The notes beneath the pieces were generated by a model. That model was not told the origin of the DNA. It was given only the letters and a program-made list of their open reading frames with translations, and searched no databases. Of a stretch of 64,000 bases of DNA, positions 29,217 through 36,862 are shown piece after piece (positions within the stretch are counted from its first letter, which is position 1; each line of letters opens with the position of its first letter). This DNA is from Streptomyces sp. NBC_00370 (GTDB taxonomy: Bacteria > Actinomycetota > Actinomycetes > Streptomycetales > Streptomycetaceae): the NCBI RefSeq assembly GCF_036084755.1, contig NZ_CP107968.1, forward strand, positions 8,316,001 to 8,380,000, written 5' to 3'. A program made the translations under genes and the position numbers.

Positions 29217-29305
29217 TGGCCGCCGTCGGCCAGGCCTTGGACGAGACCGTGACCGCCTGCCTCGCCGGCCGTCCGGCCCGGACCGCCAGTGGTGACGTCC
29301 GATGA
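29135..29305 (+). CDS. Chimeric 56-residue ORF created by tandem duplication
   Basis: A complete ORF coupled by ATGA overlaps to dabB upstream and the ATP-grasp gene downstream. Residues 1 to about 26 copy the N-terminus of the ATP-grasp protein (MIRDAFTAPGP versus MTGDPFTAPAP, both continuing YEPGAP). Residues 28-56 copy the C-terminus of DabB (QALDETVTACLAGRPA and ending GDVR). It is therefore a fusion scar of a duplicated gene junction rather than a known protein. It keeps a start, stop and coding bias and should be translated, but a function is not evident; it may simply keep ribosomes moving to the ATP-grasp start. Confidence 0.75.
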   Translation: MIRDAFTAPGPPSYEPGAPPPVLAPVDLAAVGQALDETVTACLAGRPARTASGDVR

Positions 29306-29389
29306 CCGGCGACCCATTCACCGCACCCGCCCCTGGAGCGTCCCCGTACGAGCCCGGCGCCCCGCTGCCCGCCCTGGCCCTGGTGGAGA
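29217..29389 (+). repeat. 167-bp direct tandem duplication, second unit
   Basis: Second unit of the duplication described for 29050-29216. It holds the pseudo-C-terminus of DabB at the end of the small ORF, another ATGA overlap, and the true N-terminus of the ATP-grasp protein. Breakpoints are approximate because similarity fades gradually. Confidence 0.85.
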
Positions 29390-30618
29390 GCAACACCACC
29401 GGCTCCGGACGGGAGTTCTGCGCCGCCGCCCGGCGACTGGGGCTCCGTCCCGTCGTCCTCACCGCGCGCCCTGAGCGCTACCCCTATCTGGCCCTCGACG
29501 CCGTGGACCACCTCCTCGTCGACACCGGTGACCCGGCCGCCGTGCTGGAGGTCTCAGCGAAACTCGCCACCGACCCCGGGGGCCTGCGCGGCGTCACCTC
29601 CAGCTCCGAGTACTTCGTCGCTACGGCCGCCGCCACCGCCGCGGCGCTCGACCTGCCCGCCCCCGACGCCGAAGCGGTGGCCCGCTGCCGGCAGAAGGAC
29701 ATCCAGCGTGCCGCGCTCGCGGCCGCGGGGCTCGCCCCCCGCTTCCGTGCGGTCGCCGATACGGATGGCGCCCTCGAAGCCGCCCGCGACATCGGCTACC
29801 CCGTCGTCGCGAAGCCCACGACCGGGTCCGGTTCGGTCGGGGTGCGACTGTGCCACGATCCCGGCAGCCTGCTGCGGCACGCCCGTACCCTCCTCGCGGC
29901 CGAGACCGACGAACGCGGGCGGCCGGTGCCCCGCCGGCTCCTGGTCGAGCAGTACGTCGACGGGCCTGAGTACTCCGTCGAGACCTTCGACGGCACCCCG
30001 GTCGCTGTCATCGGCAAACACCTCGGCCCCGAGCCGCACTTCGTGGAGAGCGGCCACGACTTCCCCGCCGACGTACCCGACGAGACCGCGGGCGCTCTGT
30101 GCGAAGCGACGCTCGCCGCGCTCGAAGCCCTCGGCCTCGGCTGGGGCGCCGCCCACACCGAACTGCGCCTCGGCCCTGACGGGCCCGTCGTCATCGAGGT
30201 CAACCCGAGGCTCGCGGGCGGCATGATCCCCGCCCTGGTCCGCCTCGGCAGCGGCACCGACCTGGTGGCCTGCGCCGTCGCCCGTGCCGCTGGCGACGCG
30301 GCCGTGCTCCGCACGCGTCCACGCCGCCACGCGGCCATCCGTTTCGCCGTCGCCCGCGTGCCGGGAACGGTCACCTCGCTCGACGGGCTCGACGCCGCCC
30401 GGACCGTCCCGGGCGTGGAGCGCGCCGAGTTCACCACCGCTCCGGGCGACCAGATCACGATCACCCACTCCTTCCGCGACCGCGTCGGCTACGCCCTCGC
30501 CGCCGCGGACCTCACAGCCACCACCCCGTCGGCCGCCGGCATCCACACCGCCGCGGCGCGTGCCGAACGCGCCGCCGGCCTGCTGACCGTCACCACCGCA
30601 CCGGAGAGGACGCCATGA
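29302..30618 (+). CDS. ATP-grasp carboxylate-amine ligase
   Basis: 438 residues with ATP-grasp architecture: YPVVAKPTTGSGSVGVR binds ATP, LLVEQYVDGPEYSVE is the central strand, and VIEVNPRLAGGM supplies the metal-binding Glu and Asn. Such enzymes form an acyl-phosphate and join it to an amine, as in BacD and DdaF dipeptide ligases. It lies inside the diaminobutyrate/NRPS operon, coupled by ATGA overlaps on both sides, so it may ligate diaminobutyrate or another amino acid to a carboxylate, in the monomer or after release. The first 30 residues are low-complexity and duplicated in the preceding small ORF, so the functional start could be a little later. Confidence 0.88.
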   Translation: MTGDPFTAPAPGASPYEPGAPLPALALVESNTTGSGREFCAAARRLGLRPVVLTARPERYPYLALDAVDHLLVDTGDPAAVLEVSAKLATDPGGLRGVTSSSEYFVATAAATAAALDLPAPDAEAVARCRQKDIQRAALAAAGLAPRFRAVADTDGALEAARDIGYPVVAKPTTGSGSVGVRLCHDPGSLLRHARTLLAAETDERGRPVPRRLLVEQYVDGPEYSVETFDGTPVAVIGKHLGPEPHFVESGHDFPADVPDETAGALCEATLAALEALGLGWGAAHTELRLGPDGPVVIEVNPRLAGGMIPALVRLGSGTDLVACAVARAAGDAAVLRTRPRRHAAIRFAVARVPGTVTSLDGLDAARTVPGVERAEFTTAPGDQITITHSFRDRVGYALAAADLTATTPSAAGIHTAAARAERAAGLLTVTTAPERTP

Positions 30619-33600
30619 GCGAGACCAGCACCGCCACCACCGCGCCGAGCAAGCGGCTCCCCGCGACCCGAATCGGCCGCTGGACCGTCCCCGGCGACAC
30701 CACGGCCACCGGCCTCGGCCAGGTGCGCGTGCCCGTCCCCGACGAGCTGGCCTCCGCCGTCCGGCAGTTGGCCGCCACGGAGGGCACCGAGCCCGACGCC
30801 GTGCTCCTCGCCGCCCACCTCAAGGTGATCGGTTCCCTCGCCTCCGAGCGCGAGGTCGTCACCGCACTGCGCCTTCGGCCCGGCGGCCCGGCTCTGCGCT
30901 GCCAGGCGGCGCTCGTCGACGGGCCTTGGCGCGCGCTGCTGGCCGCTGCCCGCACCGCAGTCGACGCCGCGGCCAGTCCCGGCGCCGTGGCGTCGGCCGA
31001 CGGGGCGGAACCCGGGGACGACCTCATCGAGACCCAGTTCGACCTGAGTGCTCTGCACGGCGCCCCGCCCGCCGCCGACGAGGCGCCGGAGCCCCACGTC
31101 GTCCTGCGGATCGCCTACGAGGCCGACGGCGACGGCGACGGGCTCGCCCTGCGCGTGACCTTCCGCCAGGACGCTTTCCGGCGCGACTTCGCGGAGCGCG
31201 TCGCCGGCTATCAGCTGACGGCCCTGCGCCTGCTGACCGACGACCCAGCAGCCGCGCACCACGAGCGGACCCTGCCGACGGCCGAGGAAGTGGCCCACCA
31301 GCGCGACGGGCTGGCCGGCCCCAGCCACCCCCTGACGGACCGCACGTTCGCCGAGCTGTTCGAGGAGCAGGTGGCCCGCACCCCAGCGGCCGTCGCCGCC
31401 GTCCACGGTGACCGCCGCTGGACCTACGGCGAACTCAACCGCCGGGCCAACCGGGTGGCCCACCGCCTGCTCGACTCCGGCCTCGCCCCGCAGGACGTCG
31501 TCGCCGTGGTGACGGACCGCACCCTGGAGTGGCTCGCCGCCATGTTCGGAGTCCTGAAGGCGGGAGGCGCCTACCTGCCGGTCCGCCCCGACTTCCCACC
31601 CGCACGGGTCGCGACCCAACTGGAGCGCAGCGACTGCCGGTTCGCCGTCGTGGAAGCCGCCGCTGAAGAGATGCTGCGCACCGCCGCGAAGGAGGCGAAC
31701 CGTGAGTGCACCGTCCTGCTGACGGGCCCAGACCTGGAGGACGCGCCAGGCGGGGCCGACGCCGACCCGAACGTCCCCGTCGCCCCCGACCAGCTCGCCT
31801 ACGTGTACTTCACCTCCGGCTCCACCGGCGCCCCCAAGGGCGCCATGTGCGAACACGCGGGGATGCTCAACCACCTCGCCATGAAGATCGAGGACATGGA
31901 CATCCAGGCCGGCGACACCGTCACCCAGACGGCCTCCCAGTGCTTCGACATCTCCCTGTGGCAGCTGGCTGCGCCGCTCCTCGCGGGCGGCACCACCGAG
32001 ATCATCGACACCGGAGTGCAGCTCGACGTCGCACGCTTCACCGACCGGATAGCCCAGGGAGGCGTCCAGGTCATCCAGATCGTGCCCTCCTACCTCGACG
32101 TGCTGCTCACCCACCTCGAACGCCATCCGCGCCCGCTCGGGGACCTGAAGACCGTCGCCGTCACCGGTGAAGCGCTGCGCCACGAGCTCGTCCGCCGCTG
32201 GTTCGCCCTCCACCCCGGCATCACCCTGGTGAACTGCTACGGAGCCACCGAGGTCTCCGACGACACCATGCACGGCATTCTGCACGCCCCGCCCGCCCGG
32301 GACTTCGTCACCGTCGGCAACAGCCGCCGCAACGTCGCGACCTACGTCGTCGACGAGCGGCTGCGCATGGTGCCTCTCGGCGCCCCCGGCGAGATCGTGT
32401 TCTCCGGCGTCGGCGTCGGACGCGGCTACATCAACGATCCCGAGCGCAGCGCGCACGCCTTCACCGCGGACCCCTACCGTCCTGGCTCCCGGCTCTACCG
32501 CACCGGCGACTTCGGCCGGTGGCTGCCGGAAGGGGAGATCGAGTACCTGGGCCGGCGCGACGAGCAGGTGAAGATCCGCGGCTACCGCATCGAGATCGGC
32601 GAGATCGAGAACCGGCTGACCCGCATGCCGTCCGTCGGCCAGGCCGCCGTCATCGTCGAGACACACCCCGACGGCGGTCGGAGCCTCACCGCCTTCTACG
32701 CGGACCCGGACGGCGTCCCGGCGGCAGACGCCGTCGAGGCCGCCGACCTGCGCGACTTCCTCGCCGCCGGCCTGCCCGACTACATGATCCCGTCGTACTT
32801 CCACCGGCTCGACGCCCTCCCGCTCAACGAGAACGGCAAGATCGACAAACTCCGGTTGGCGGGCCGCGCCGCCGAGCTGCGCCGTGACGCCGACGCCTAC
32901 GAGCCGCTCGCCACGCCGACCGAACGGCGCCTGGCCGCCGTCTGGGCCGAAGCCCTGGGCATCCCCGTCAGCCGCATCGGCCGCAACGACGACTTCTTCC
33001 GGCACGGCGGGACCTCCCTGTCCGCGGTCCGCATGCTCGTCGGTCTGGACCGGGCGGTCTCGTTGCGCCGCCTGATGGCCAGTCCGGTCCTGCGTGACGT
33101 CGCCGCCGCCGTCGACGAGCACACGTCCGACACGCACACCGCGGCGGGCGCCACGGGGGCCGACGGATCCGAACTGCCGCTCCTGCAGCCGATGTCGGCG
33201 CCCGATCACACCCGGGCCACCCTGGTGTGCTTCCCCTACGCGGGCGGGAACGCCGTCAACTTCCAGCGCCTCGCCGCCGTCCTCGCCCCGGCGGGGATCG
33301 CCGTCATGGCCGCGGAACTCCCCGGCCACGACGTCGCCCATCCCGGCGAGACCCTCGCGGACCCCGAGGAGGCGGCCCGCAGGGCGCAGCGCGAACTGGC
33401 CGCCGTCGAGGGCGCCGTCCTGATCTGGGGCCAGTGCGCGGGCGCCGCTCCCGCCCTCGCGCTCGCCCGGGCCCTGGAGCGGGACGGCCGCCCCGCCGCG
33501 GGCCTCTTCCTCGCCGCCACCCTCCTGGAGGACCCCGAAACCCTCCGGAGCGAGGCCGCGGAGATCGGGGCCCTGACCGACCAGCAGATCGTCTCGCTCC

Positions 33601-33977
33601 TGCACGGCGACACCGCCTACGTCGAGCTGGACCTGCTCAAGGACGAGCGCGCCCGCCTCCTCGGCCGGGCCTACCGGCACGACGTCGCCACCGCCAACCG
33701 CTACCTGGCCGAGGTCCAGCACGACGCCGCGCCGAGGCTGAGTACCCCCGTCGTCGTCATTACCGCCGACGACGACCCAGCCACCCCCGCCGACCGGGCG
33801 CGCCACCACGACTGGGGGAAGCTCGCCACCACCGTCGGCTTGCACCCGCTCGAGCGCGGTGGCCACTACTTCCTGCGTACGGCCCCCGAGCAGACCGCCG
33901 AACCCGTCCTGGGCATCCTCACCACGATGCCGCAACCGGCCCCCGCCGCCCCCGGAACCGGACGGCGGTCGGCCTGA
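30615..33977 (+). CDS. Terminal NRPS C*-A-T-TE with cysteine-nucleophile thioesterase
   Basis: 1120 residues. Residues 1 to about 240 match only the C-terminal lobe of a condensation domain and lack HHxxxDG. The A domain (about 250-740) has YFTSGSTGAPKGA, NCYGATEVSDDT, YRTGDFG and NENGKIDK. Its pocket reads D-I-W-Q-A-T-C-D-D; two Asp at positions 330/331 would suit a diamino acid, which is inference. The T domain has HGGTSLS (Ser801). The thioesterase starts near residue 858 with VCFPYAGG; its nucleophile elbow is GQCAG with Cys941 instead of Ser, and GGHYFL supplies the His. Cys-type NRPS thioesterases are known to make strained rings in obafluorin (beta-lactone) and sulfazecin (beta-lactam). 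This is the only TE-bearing NRPS in view, so it probably releases the product. The start overlaps the ATP-grasp stop as ATGA. Confidence 0.92.
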   Translation: MSETSTATTAPSKRLPATRIGRWTVPGDTTATGLGQVRVPVPDELASAVRQLAATEGTEPDAVLLAAHLKVIGSLASEREVVTALRLRPGGPALRCQAALVDGPWRALLAAARTAVDAAASPGAVASADGAEPGDDLIETQFDLSALHGAPPAADEAPEPHVVLRIAYEADGDGDGLALRVTFRQDAFRRDFAERVAGYQLTALRLLTDDPAAAHHERTLPTAEEVAHQRDGLAGPSHPLTDRTFAELFEEQVARTPAAVAAVHGDRRWTYGELNRRANRVAHRLLDSGLAPQDVVAVVTDRTLEWLAAMFGVLKAGGAYLPVRPDFPPARVATQLERSDCRFAVVEAAAEEMLRTAAKEANRECTVLLTGPDLEDAPGGADADPNVPVAPDQLAYVYFTSGSTGAPKGAMCEHAGMLNHLAMKIEDMDIQAGDTVTQTASQCFDISLWQLAAPLLAGGTTEIIDTGVQLDVARFTDRIAQGGVQVIQIVPSYLDVLLTHLERHPRPLGDLKTVAVTGEALRHELVRRWFALHPGITLVNCYGATEVSDDTMHGILHAPPARDFVTVGNSRRNVATYVVDERLRMVPLGAPGEIVFSGVGVGRGYINDPERSAHAFTADPYRPGSRLYRTGDFGRWLPEGEIEYLGRRDEQVKIRGYRIEIGEIENRLTRMPSVGQAAVIVETHPDGGRSLTAFYADPDGVPAADAVEAADLRDFLAAGLPDYMIPSYFHRLDALPLNENGKIDKLRLAGRAAELRRDADAYEPLATPTERRLAAVWAEALGIPVSRIGRNDDFFRHGGTSLSAVRMLVGLDRAVSLRRLMASPVLRDVAAAVDEHTSDTHTAAGATGADGSELPLLQPMSAPDHTRATLVCFPYAGGNAVNFQRLAAVLAPAGIAVMAAELPGHDVAHPGETLADPEEAARRAQRELAAVEGAVLIWGQCAGAAPALALARALERDGRPAAGLFLAATLLEDPETLRSEAAEIGALTDQQIVSLLHGDTAYVELDLLKDERARLLGRAYRHDVATANRYLAEVQHDAAPRLSTPVVVITADDDPATPADRARHHDWGKLATTVGLHPLERGGHYFLRTAPEQTAEPVLGILTTMPQPAPAAPGTGRRSA

Positions 33978-33979
33978 CG

Positions 33980-34906
33980 ATGCCCAGCACCCTTTTCCCC
34001 GAAGCCGCGGTCCTGCCGGGCCGCCGCCGGGCCGTCGGCGTGAGCACCTGTTACGGGACGTTCGGCGAACTCTTGCAAGGCGCGCTGCCCAGCAACAGCG
34101 GCGACGGCGACTTCCTCGTCACGCTCCCGATCGCCCGCTGGTCCGCCGCGCGGTTCACCTGGGACGCCCCGGCAGCGGGTGTACGAGTGCGGCCGGCGCA
34201 CAAGCACAAGGCACAGCGGATGGCGGCCGCCGTACTGGAGACCTTCGGCGCCGCCCCCGGCGGTGAGCTCGTCATCGAAGGTGACCTGCCTGAGGGAAAG
34301 GGGTTCGCCAGCTCCTCGGCCGATCTGGTGGCCACTGCGCGCGCCGTCGCCAACGCCCTGTCCGTTACGCTGCCCGAACCCGTGCTGGAGCGGCTGCTGT
34401 CCGAGATCGAACCGACCGACGGCGTGCTCTACCCGGGCATCGTCGCCTTCGACCACCGCGCCGTCCGGCTGCGCTCCCGGCTCGGCAGCCTCCCCGAGGC
34501 CGTGATCATCGGGGTCGACGAGGGCGGCGAGATCGACACCGTCGCCTTCAACCGCCACCTGCCGGCGTTCACCCGCCGTCAGAAGCTGGTCTACGCGGGG
34601 CTGCTGGAACGGATGGCCGAGGCCGTGGCACGCCGCGACCTGTCCGCCGTCGGCGCGCTCGCCACCCGCAGTGCGCTGCTGAACCAGGACCGCTGCCCCA
34701 AGCGGCTGCTGGAGCCGGTGCTGCGGATAGCGCTGGAGGTCGGCGCCCTCGGTGTCACCGCGGCCCACAGCGGCACGATGCTGGGCATCGTGCTCGACCC
34801 TGCCGACCCCGGCTACCTCGGCCGGTTCGCCGCTGCCCTGGACGCCTGCTCCGAACTGGAACGCGAGGTGACCCTGCATCGCACGCTGAGCTTCGACCTC
34901 CGCTAG
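33980..34906 (+). CDS. dabC: PduX-like L-threonine kinase (GHMP family), DabC type
   Basis: 308 residues. It has the GHMP ATP-binding motif PEGKGFASSSADL and the PduX-like N-terminal GTFGELLQG. PduX phosphorylates L-threonine to O-phospho-L-threonine; in diaminobutyrate clusters a kinase of this kind activates the hydroxyl for replacement. It sits two nucleotides after the terminal NRPS stop and ends the right-going operon, followed by a strong hairpin. Cobalamin synthesis is the alternative role of PduX, but no corrinoid genes are near. Motifs and length support the kinase call well; the substrate follows from context. Confidence 0.87.
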   Translation: MPSTLFPEAAVLPGRRRAVGVSTCYGTFGELLQGALPSNSGDGDFLVTLPIARWSAARFTWDAPAAGVRVRPAHKHKAQRMAAAVLETFGAAPGGELVIEGDLPEGKGFASSSADLVATARAVANALSVTLPEPVLERLLSEIEPTDGVLYPGIVAFDHRAVRLRSRLGSLPEAVIIGVDEGGEIDTVAFNRHLPAFTRRQKLVYAGLLERMAEAVARRDLSAVGALATRSALLNQDRCPKRLLEPVLRIALEVGALGVTAAHSGTMLGIVLDPADPGYLGRFAAALDACSELEREVTLHRTLSFDLR

Positions 34907-34916
34907 ACCATGCCCA

Positions 34917-34956
34917 GTTCGTCCTCCGGCTCGACGAGTCGGGCCGGAGGACGAAC
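34917..34956. terminator. Bidirectional hairpin terminator between dabC and type II TE
   Basis: A perfect 14-bp inverted repeat (arms 34917-34930 and 34943-34956, starting GTTCGTCCTCC) with a 12-nt loop lies exactly between two convergent genes. There is no long T-tract, as is common for Streptomyces terminators. Confidence 0.85.
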
Positions 34957-34969
34957 GGCGAGCGTGGCC

Positions 34970-35749
34970 TCAGGAGGACAGCAGCCGACCCATCTCCGCG
35001 AGGACCGGCTCGGTGTGTTCCCGGAGGTAGAAGTGGTCGCCGGGGAAGACTCGACGAGCGAAGGAGCCGCTGGTGAACGACTCCCACCCGGCGATCAGTT
35101 CAGGGTCCGCCAACAGGTCGTCCTCGCCGCCGAACGCGGAGACCGGGCATGAGACCGTCAGCCCCGGCTCAGGCAACCACCGCTCCAGGAGCGTCAGGTC
35201 GGTACGGATCATGGGCAGCGCGAAGGCCATGAGCTCGGAGTTGCCCAGCACTTCCGGCGGCGTGCCGCCCAAGCCGGCCATCGCGTCGAGGAGTTCGCCG
35301 TCCGGGAGGGGATGGAGAAGACGCGGAGGGCGCACCCCCGGGGCACGGGAAGCGGACACGAACAGATGCGACACCCCTCCCGCACCGACGCCAACGCCCT
35401 TGGCACGGAGCTCTTCGAGCGCCGTGGCGACGGCGAAGGCGATGTGCGCACCCATGCTGTGTCCGAAGAGCGCGAACGGCTCTGTCTCCCGGACGAACAA
35501 CTCCTCGGCCAGCGCGGTGACCAGCCGGTCCATGACCCCGAAGGGCTCCTCGGTCCAGCGGGTTCCACGACCCGGCAACTCGACCGGCACGATCTCGACG
35601 CCGTATGCCGCCGACTGCTCCATCCACGGCCGGTACACGCTGGCCGCGCCGCCCGCGTAGGGCAGGCAGTAGACACGCCGAAGTCCCGCCCCGGGCGGGC
35701 CATCCGTCCACGGGCGCCACGGATCGGCGCTTGCACGTACACGCATCAT
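34970..35749 (-). CDS. Type II thioesterase (editing)
   Basis: 259 residues from the ATG at 35749. Alpha/beta-hydrolase with CLPYAGGAAS near the N-terminus, nucleophile elbow FGHSMGAH (Ser), and GDHFYL carrying the catalytic His. Free-standing TEs of this type remove misprimed or stalled groups from NRPS carrier domains. Two adjacent ATGs (35749 and 35746) follow a GAGG; the first overlaps the regulator stop as ATGA, so regulator and TE form one left-going operon. Unlike the terminal TE domain of the cluster it keeps the normal Ser. Confidence 0.92.
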   Translation of the reverse strand: MMRVRASADPWRPWTDGPPGAGLRRVYCLPYAGGAASVYRPWMEQSAAYGVEIVPVELPGRGTRWTEEPFGVMDRLVTALAEELFVRETEPFALFGHSMGAHIAFAVATALEELRAKGVGVGAGGVSHLFVSASRAPGVRPPRLLHPLPDGELLDAMAGLGGTPPEVLGNSELMAFALPMIRTDLTLLERWLPEPGLTVSCPVSAFGGEDDLLADPELIAGWESFTSGSFARRVFPGDHFYLREHTEPVLAEMGRLLSS

Positions 35750-36477
35750 GCCTCGCATTTCAGTGCCGGGCCGCGCGCGAGCAAGTCGTTCTGATAGGCG
35801 AAGACCACCGCCTGCAGACGATCCCGAAGCCCGAGTTTCCGCAGCATTTGAGAGACGTGGTATTTCACGGTCGGCTCGACGATGTGGAGCTTTCTCGATA
35901 TCTCGATGTTCGACATCCCCACCGCCAGATGCGCGAGGATCTCCTGCTCACGGTGGGTCAGGAGGCCGGGAACCAGCCCAGGCCCGGCCGCGCACCGCTG
36001 GCTGCGCATCCAGCCGAAGACCTCGCGCGCCACCTCCGGCGCGAGGAAGGCGTTACCACTGGCCAGCACACGGATGGCCCGGGCGAAGTCGTCCGGATGA
36101 CTGTCACGCGCCAGCAGCCCGCTCACCCCGGCGCTCACCGCCTGGAGCGGATGCTGCCAGCCCTCCGGCACGACCATGACGACGCCAGGCGTGCCGAGCT
36201 CCGTACCGTCGGCATGGATCGCCCTCACCACGTCGAGGCCTTCCATGTCGGAGAACTCAAGTTCACATACGACGATGTCGGGGGACAGCTCCTTGGCCGC
36301 ACGGATGGACTCGTCCCCGGTGGACGACTCGCCGACGACCCTGATGTCGGGCTCGGTCCGCAGAGCGATCTGTAGCCCGTAGCGCATCATCGACGAGGGA
36401 ACTGCCAAGAGCACTCGAATACTCAACTCCTTGCCCTTCCTGTCGCGTCTCCCGTGCCGACGGCCCGGTTTGATCAT
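35746..36477 (-). CDS. NarL/LuxR-family regulator with pseudo-receiver
   Basis: 243 residues from the ATG at 36477. The C-terminus is a clear LuxR helix-turn-helix (LTHREQEILAHLAVGMSN, then KLHIVEPTVKYHVSQMLRKL). The N-terminus has the receiver fold but lost its phosphorylation chemistry: the acidic pair after strand 1 is VPSS, the phospho-acceptor Asp is Glu (VVCELEF), and the usual switch Lys is absent (GLLARDS). It probably senses a ligand or works constitutively rather than by a kinase; JadR1- and RedZ-type regulators are precedents. The start is uncertain: AAGGAG at 36427-36432 is 6 nt before an in-frame ATT (36420) and 12 nt before GTG (36414), either giving about 222-224 residues. Likely regulator of the NRPS cluster. 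Confidence 0.85.
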   Translation of the reverse strand: MIKPGRRHGRRDRKGKELSIRVLLAVPSSMMRYGLQIALRTEPDIRVVGESSTGDESIRAAKELSPDIVVCELEFSDMEGLDVVRAIHADGTELGTPGVVMVVPEGWQHPLQAVSAGVSGLLARDSHPDDFARAIRVLASGNAFLAPEVAREVFGWMRSQRCAAGPGLVPGLLTHREQEILAHLAVGMSNIEISRKLHIVEPTVKYHVSQMLRKLGLRDRLQAVVFAYQNDLLARGPALKCEA

Positions 36478-36818
36478 CTCGATGGTCGCAGCGGGTGAAG
36501 GACGCGACCAGGCAGCACCCCGGCAACTTCCCACCCGACCGGCAAACACCGATCGGGGGCGGACAGTGGCACGCCCGCTCACGAGCAGCCAGTTCCACAG
36601 TCTCGTGTGCATGAGGGAACGCTGACCACGGACACGGGTCGCATGGTCCGCTGCTTGCCGCCGGCCGTGTGAGTCCCCGACAGGTGTGTGGTGAGCGGAG
36701 CCCGGCGGGGCGGCGCGTGCACGGTGCTCATGTCACCGCCCCTCGGATGCTCGTGTCCTTTGGCAGCGAACCCAGCCGTTTCGACTCCCCCTGACGTGCG
36801 TCCTTCAATGTGTGGGCC
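36478..36818. other. Intergenic region upstream of the regulator, no gene seen
   Basis: About 340 bp between the regulator and the acetyltransferase. It should contain the promoter of the regulator-TE operon; I see no convincing gene, operator or promoter hexamers. Frames open here lack normal codon bias. Confidence 0.4.
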
Positions 36819-36848
36819 GTGCGAGGGAGACCGAAGTCCCCCTCGCAC
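36819..36848 (-). terminator. Hairpin terminator after the GNAT gene
   Basis: A perfect 9-bp inverted repeat (GTGCGAGGG / CCCTCGCAC, 12-nt loop) lies 14 nt beyond the acetyltransferase stop. A second short repeat at 36845-36860 (GCACGAC / GTCGTGC) overlaps its arm, so two alternative hairpins are possible. Confidence 0.7.
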
Positions 36849-36862
36849 GACGGGTCGTGCTG

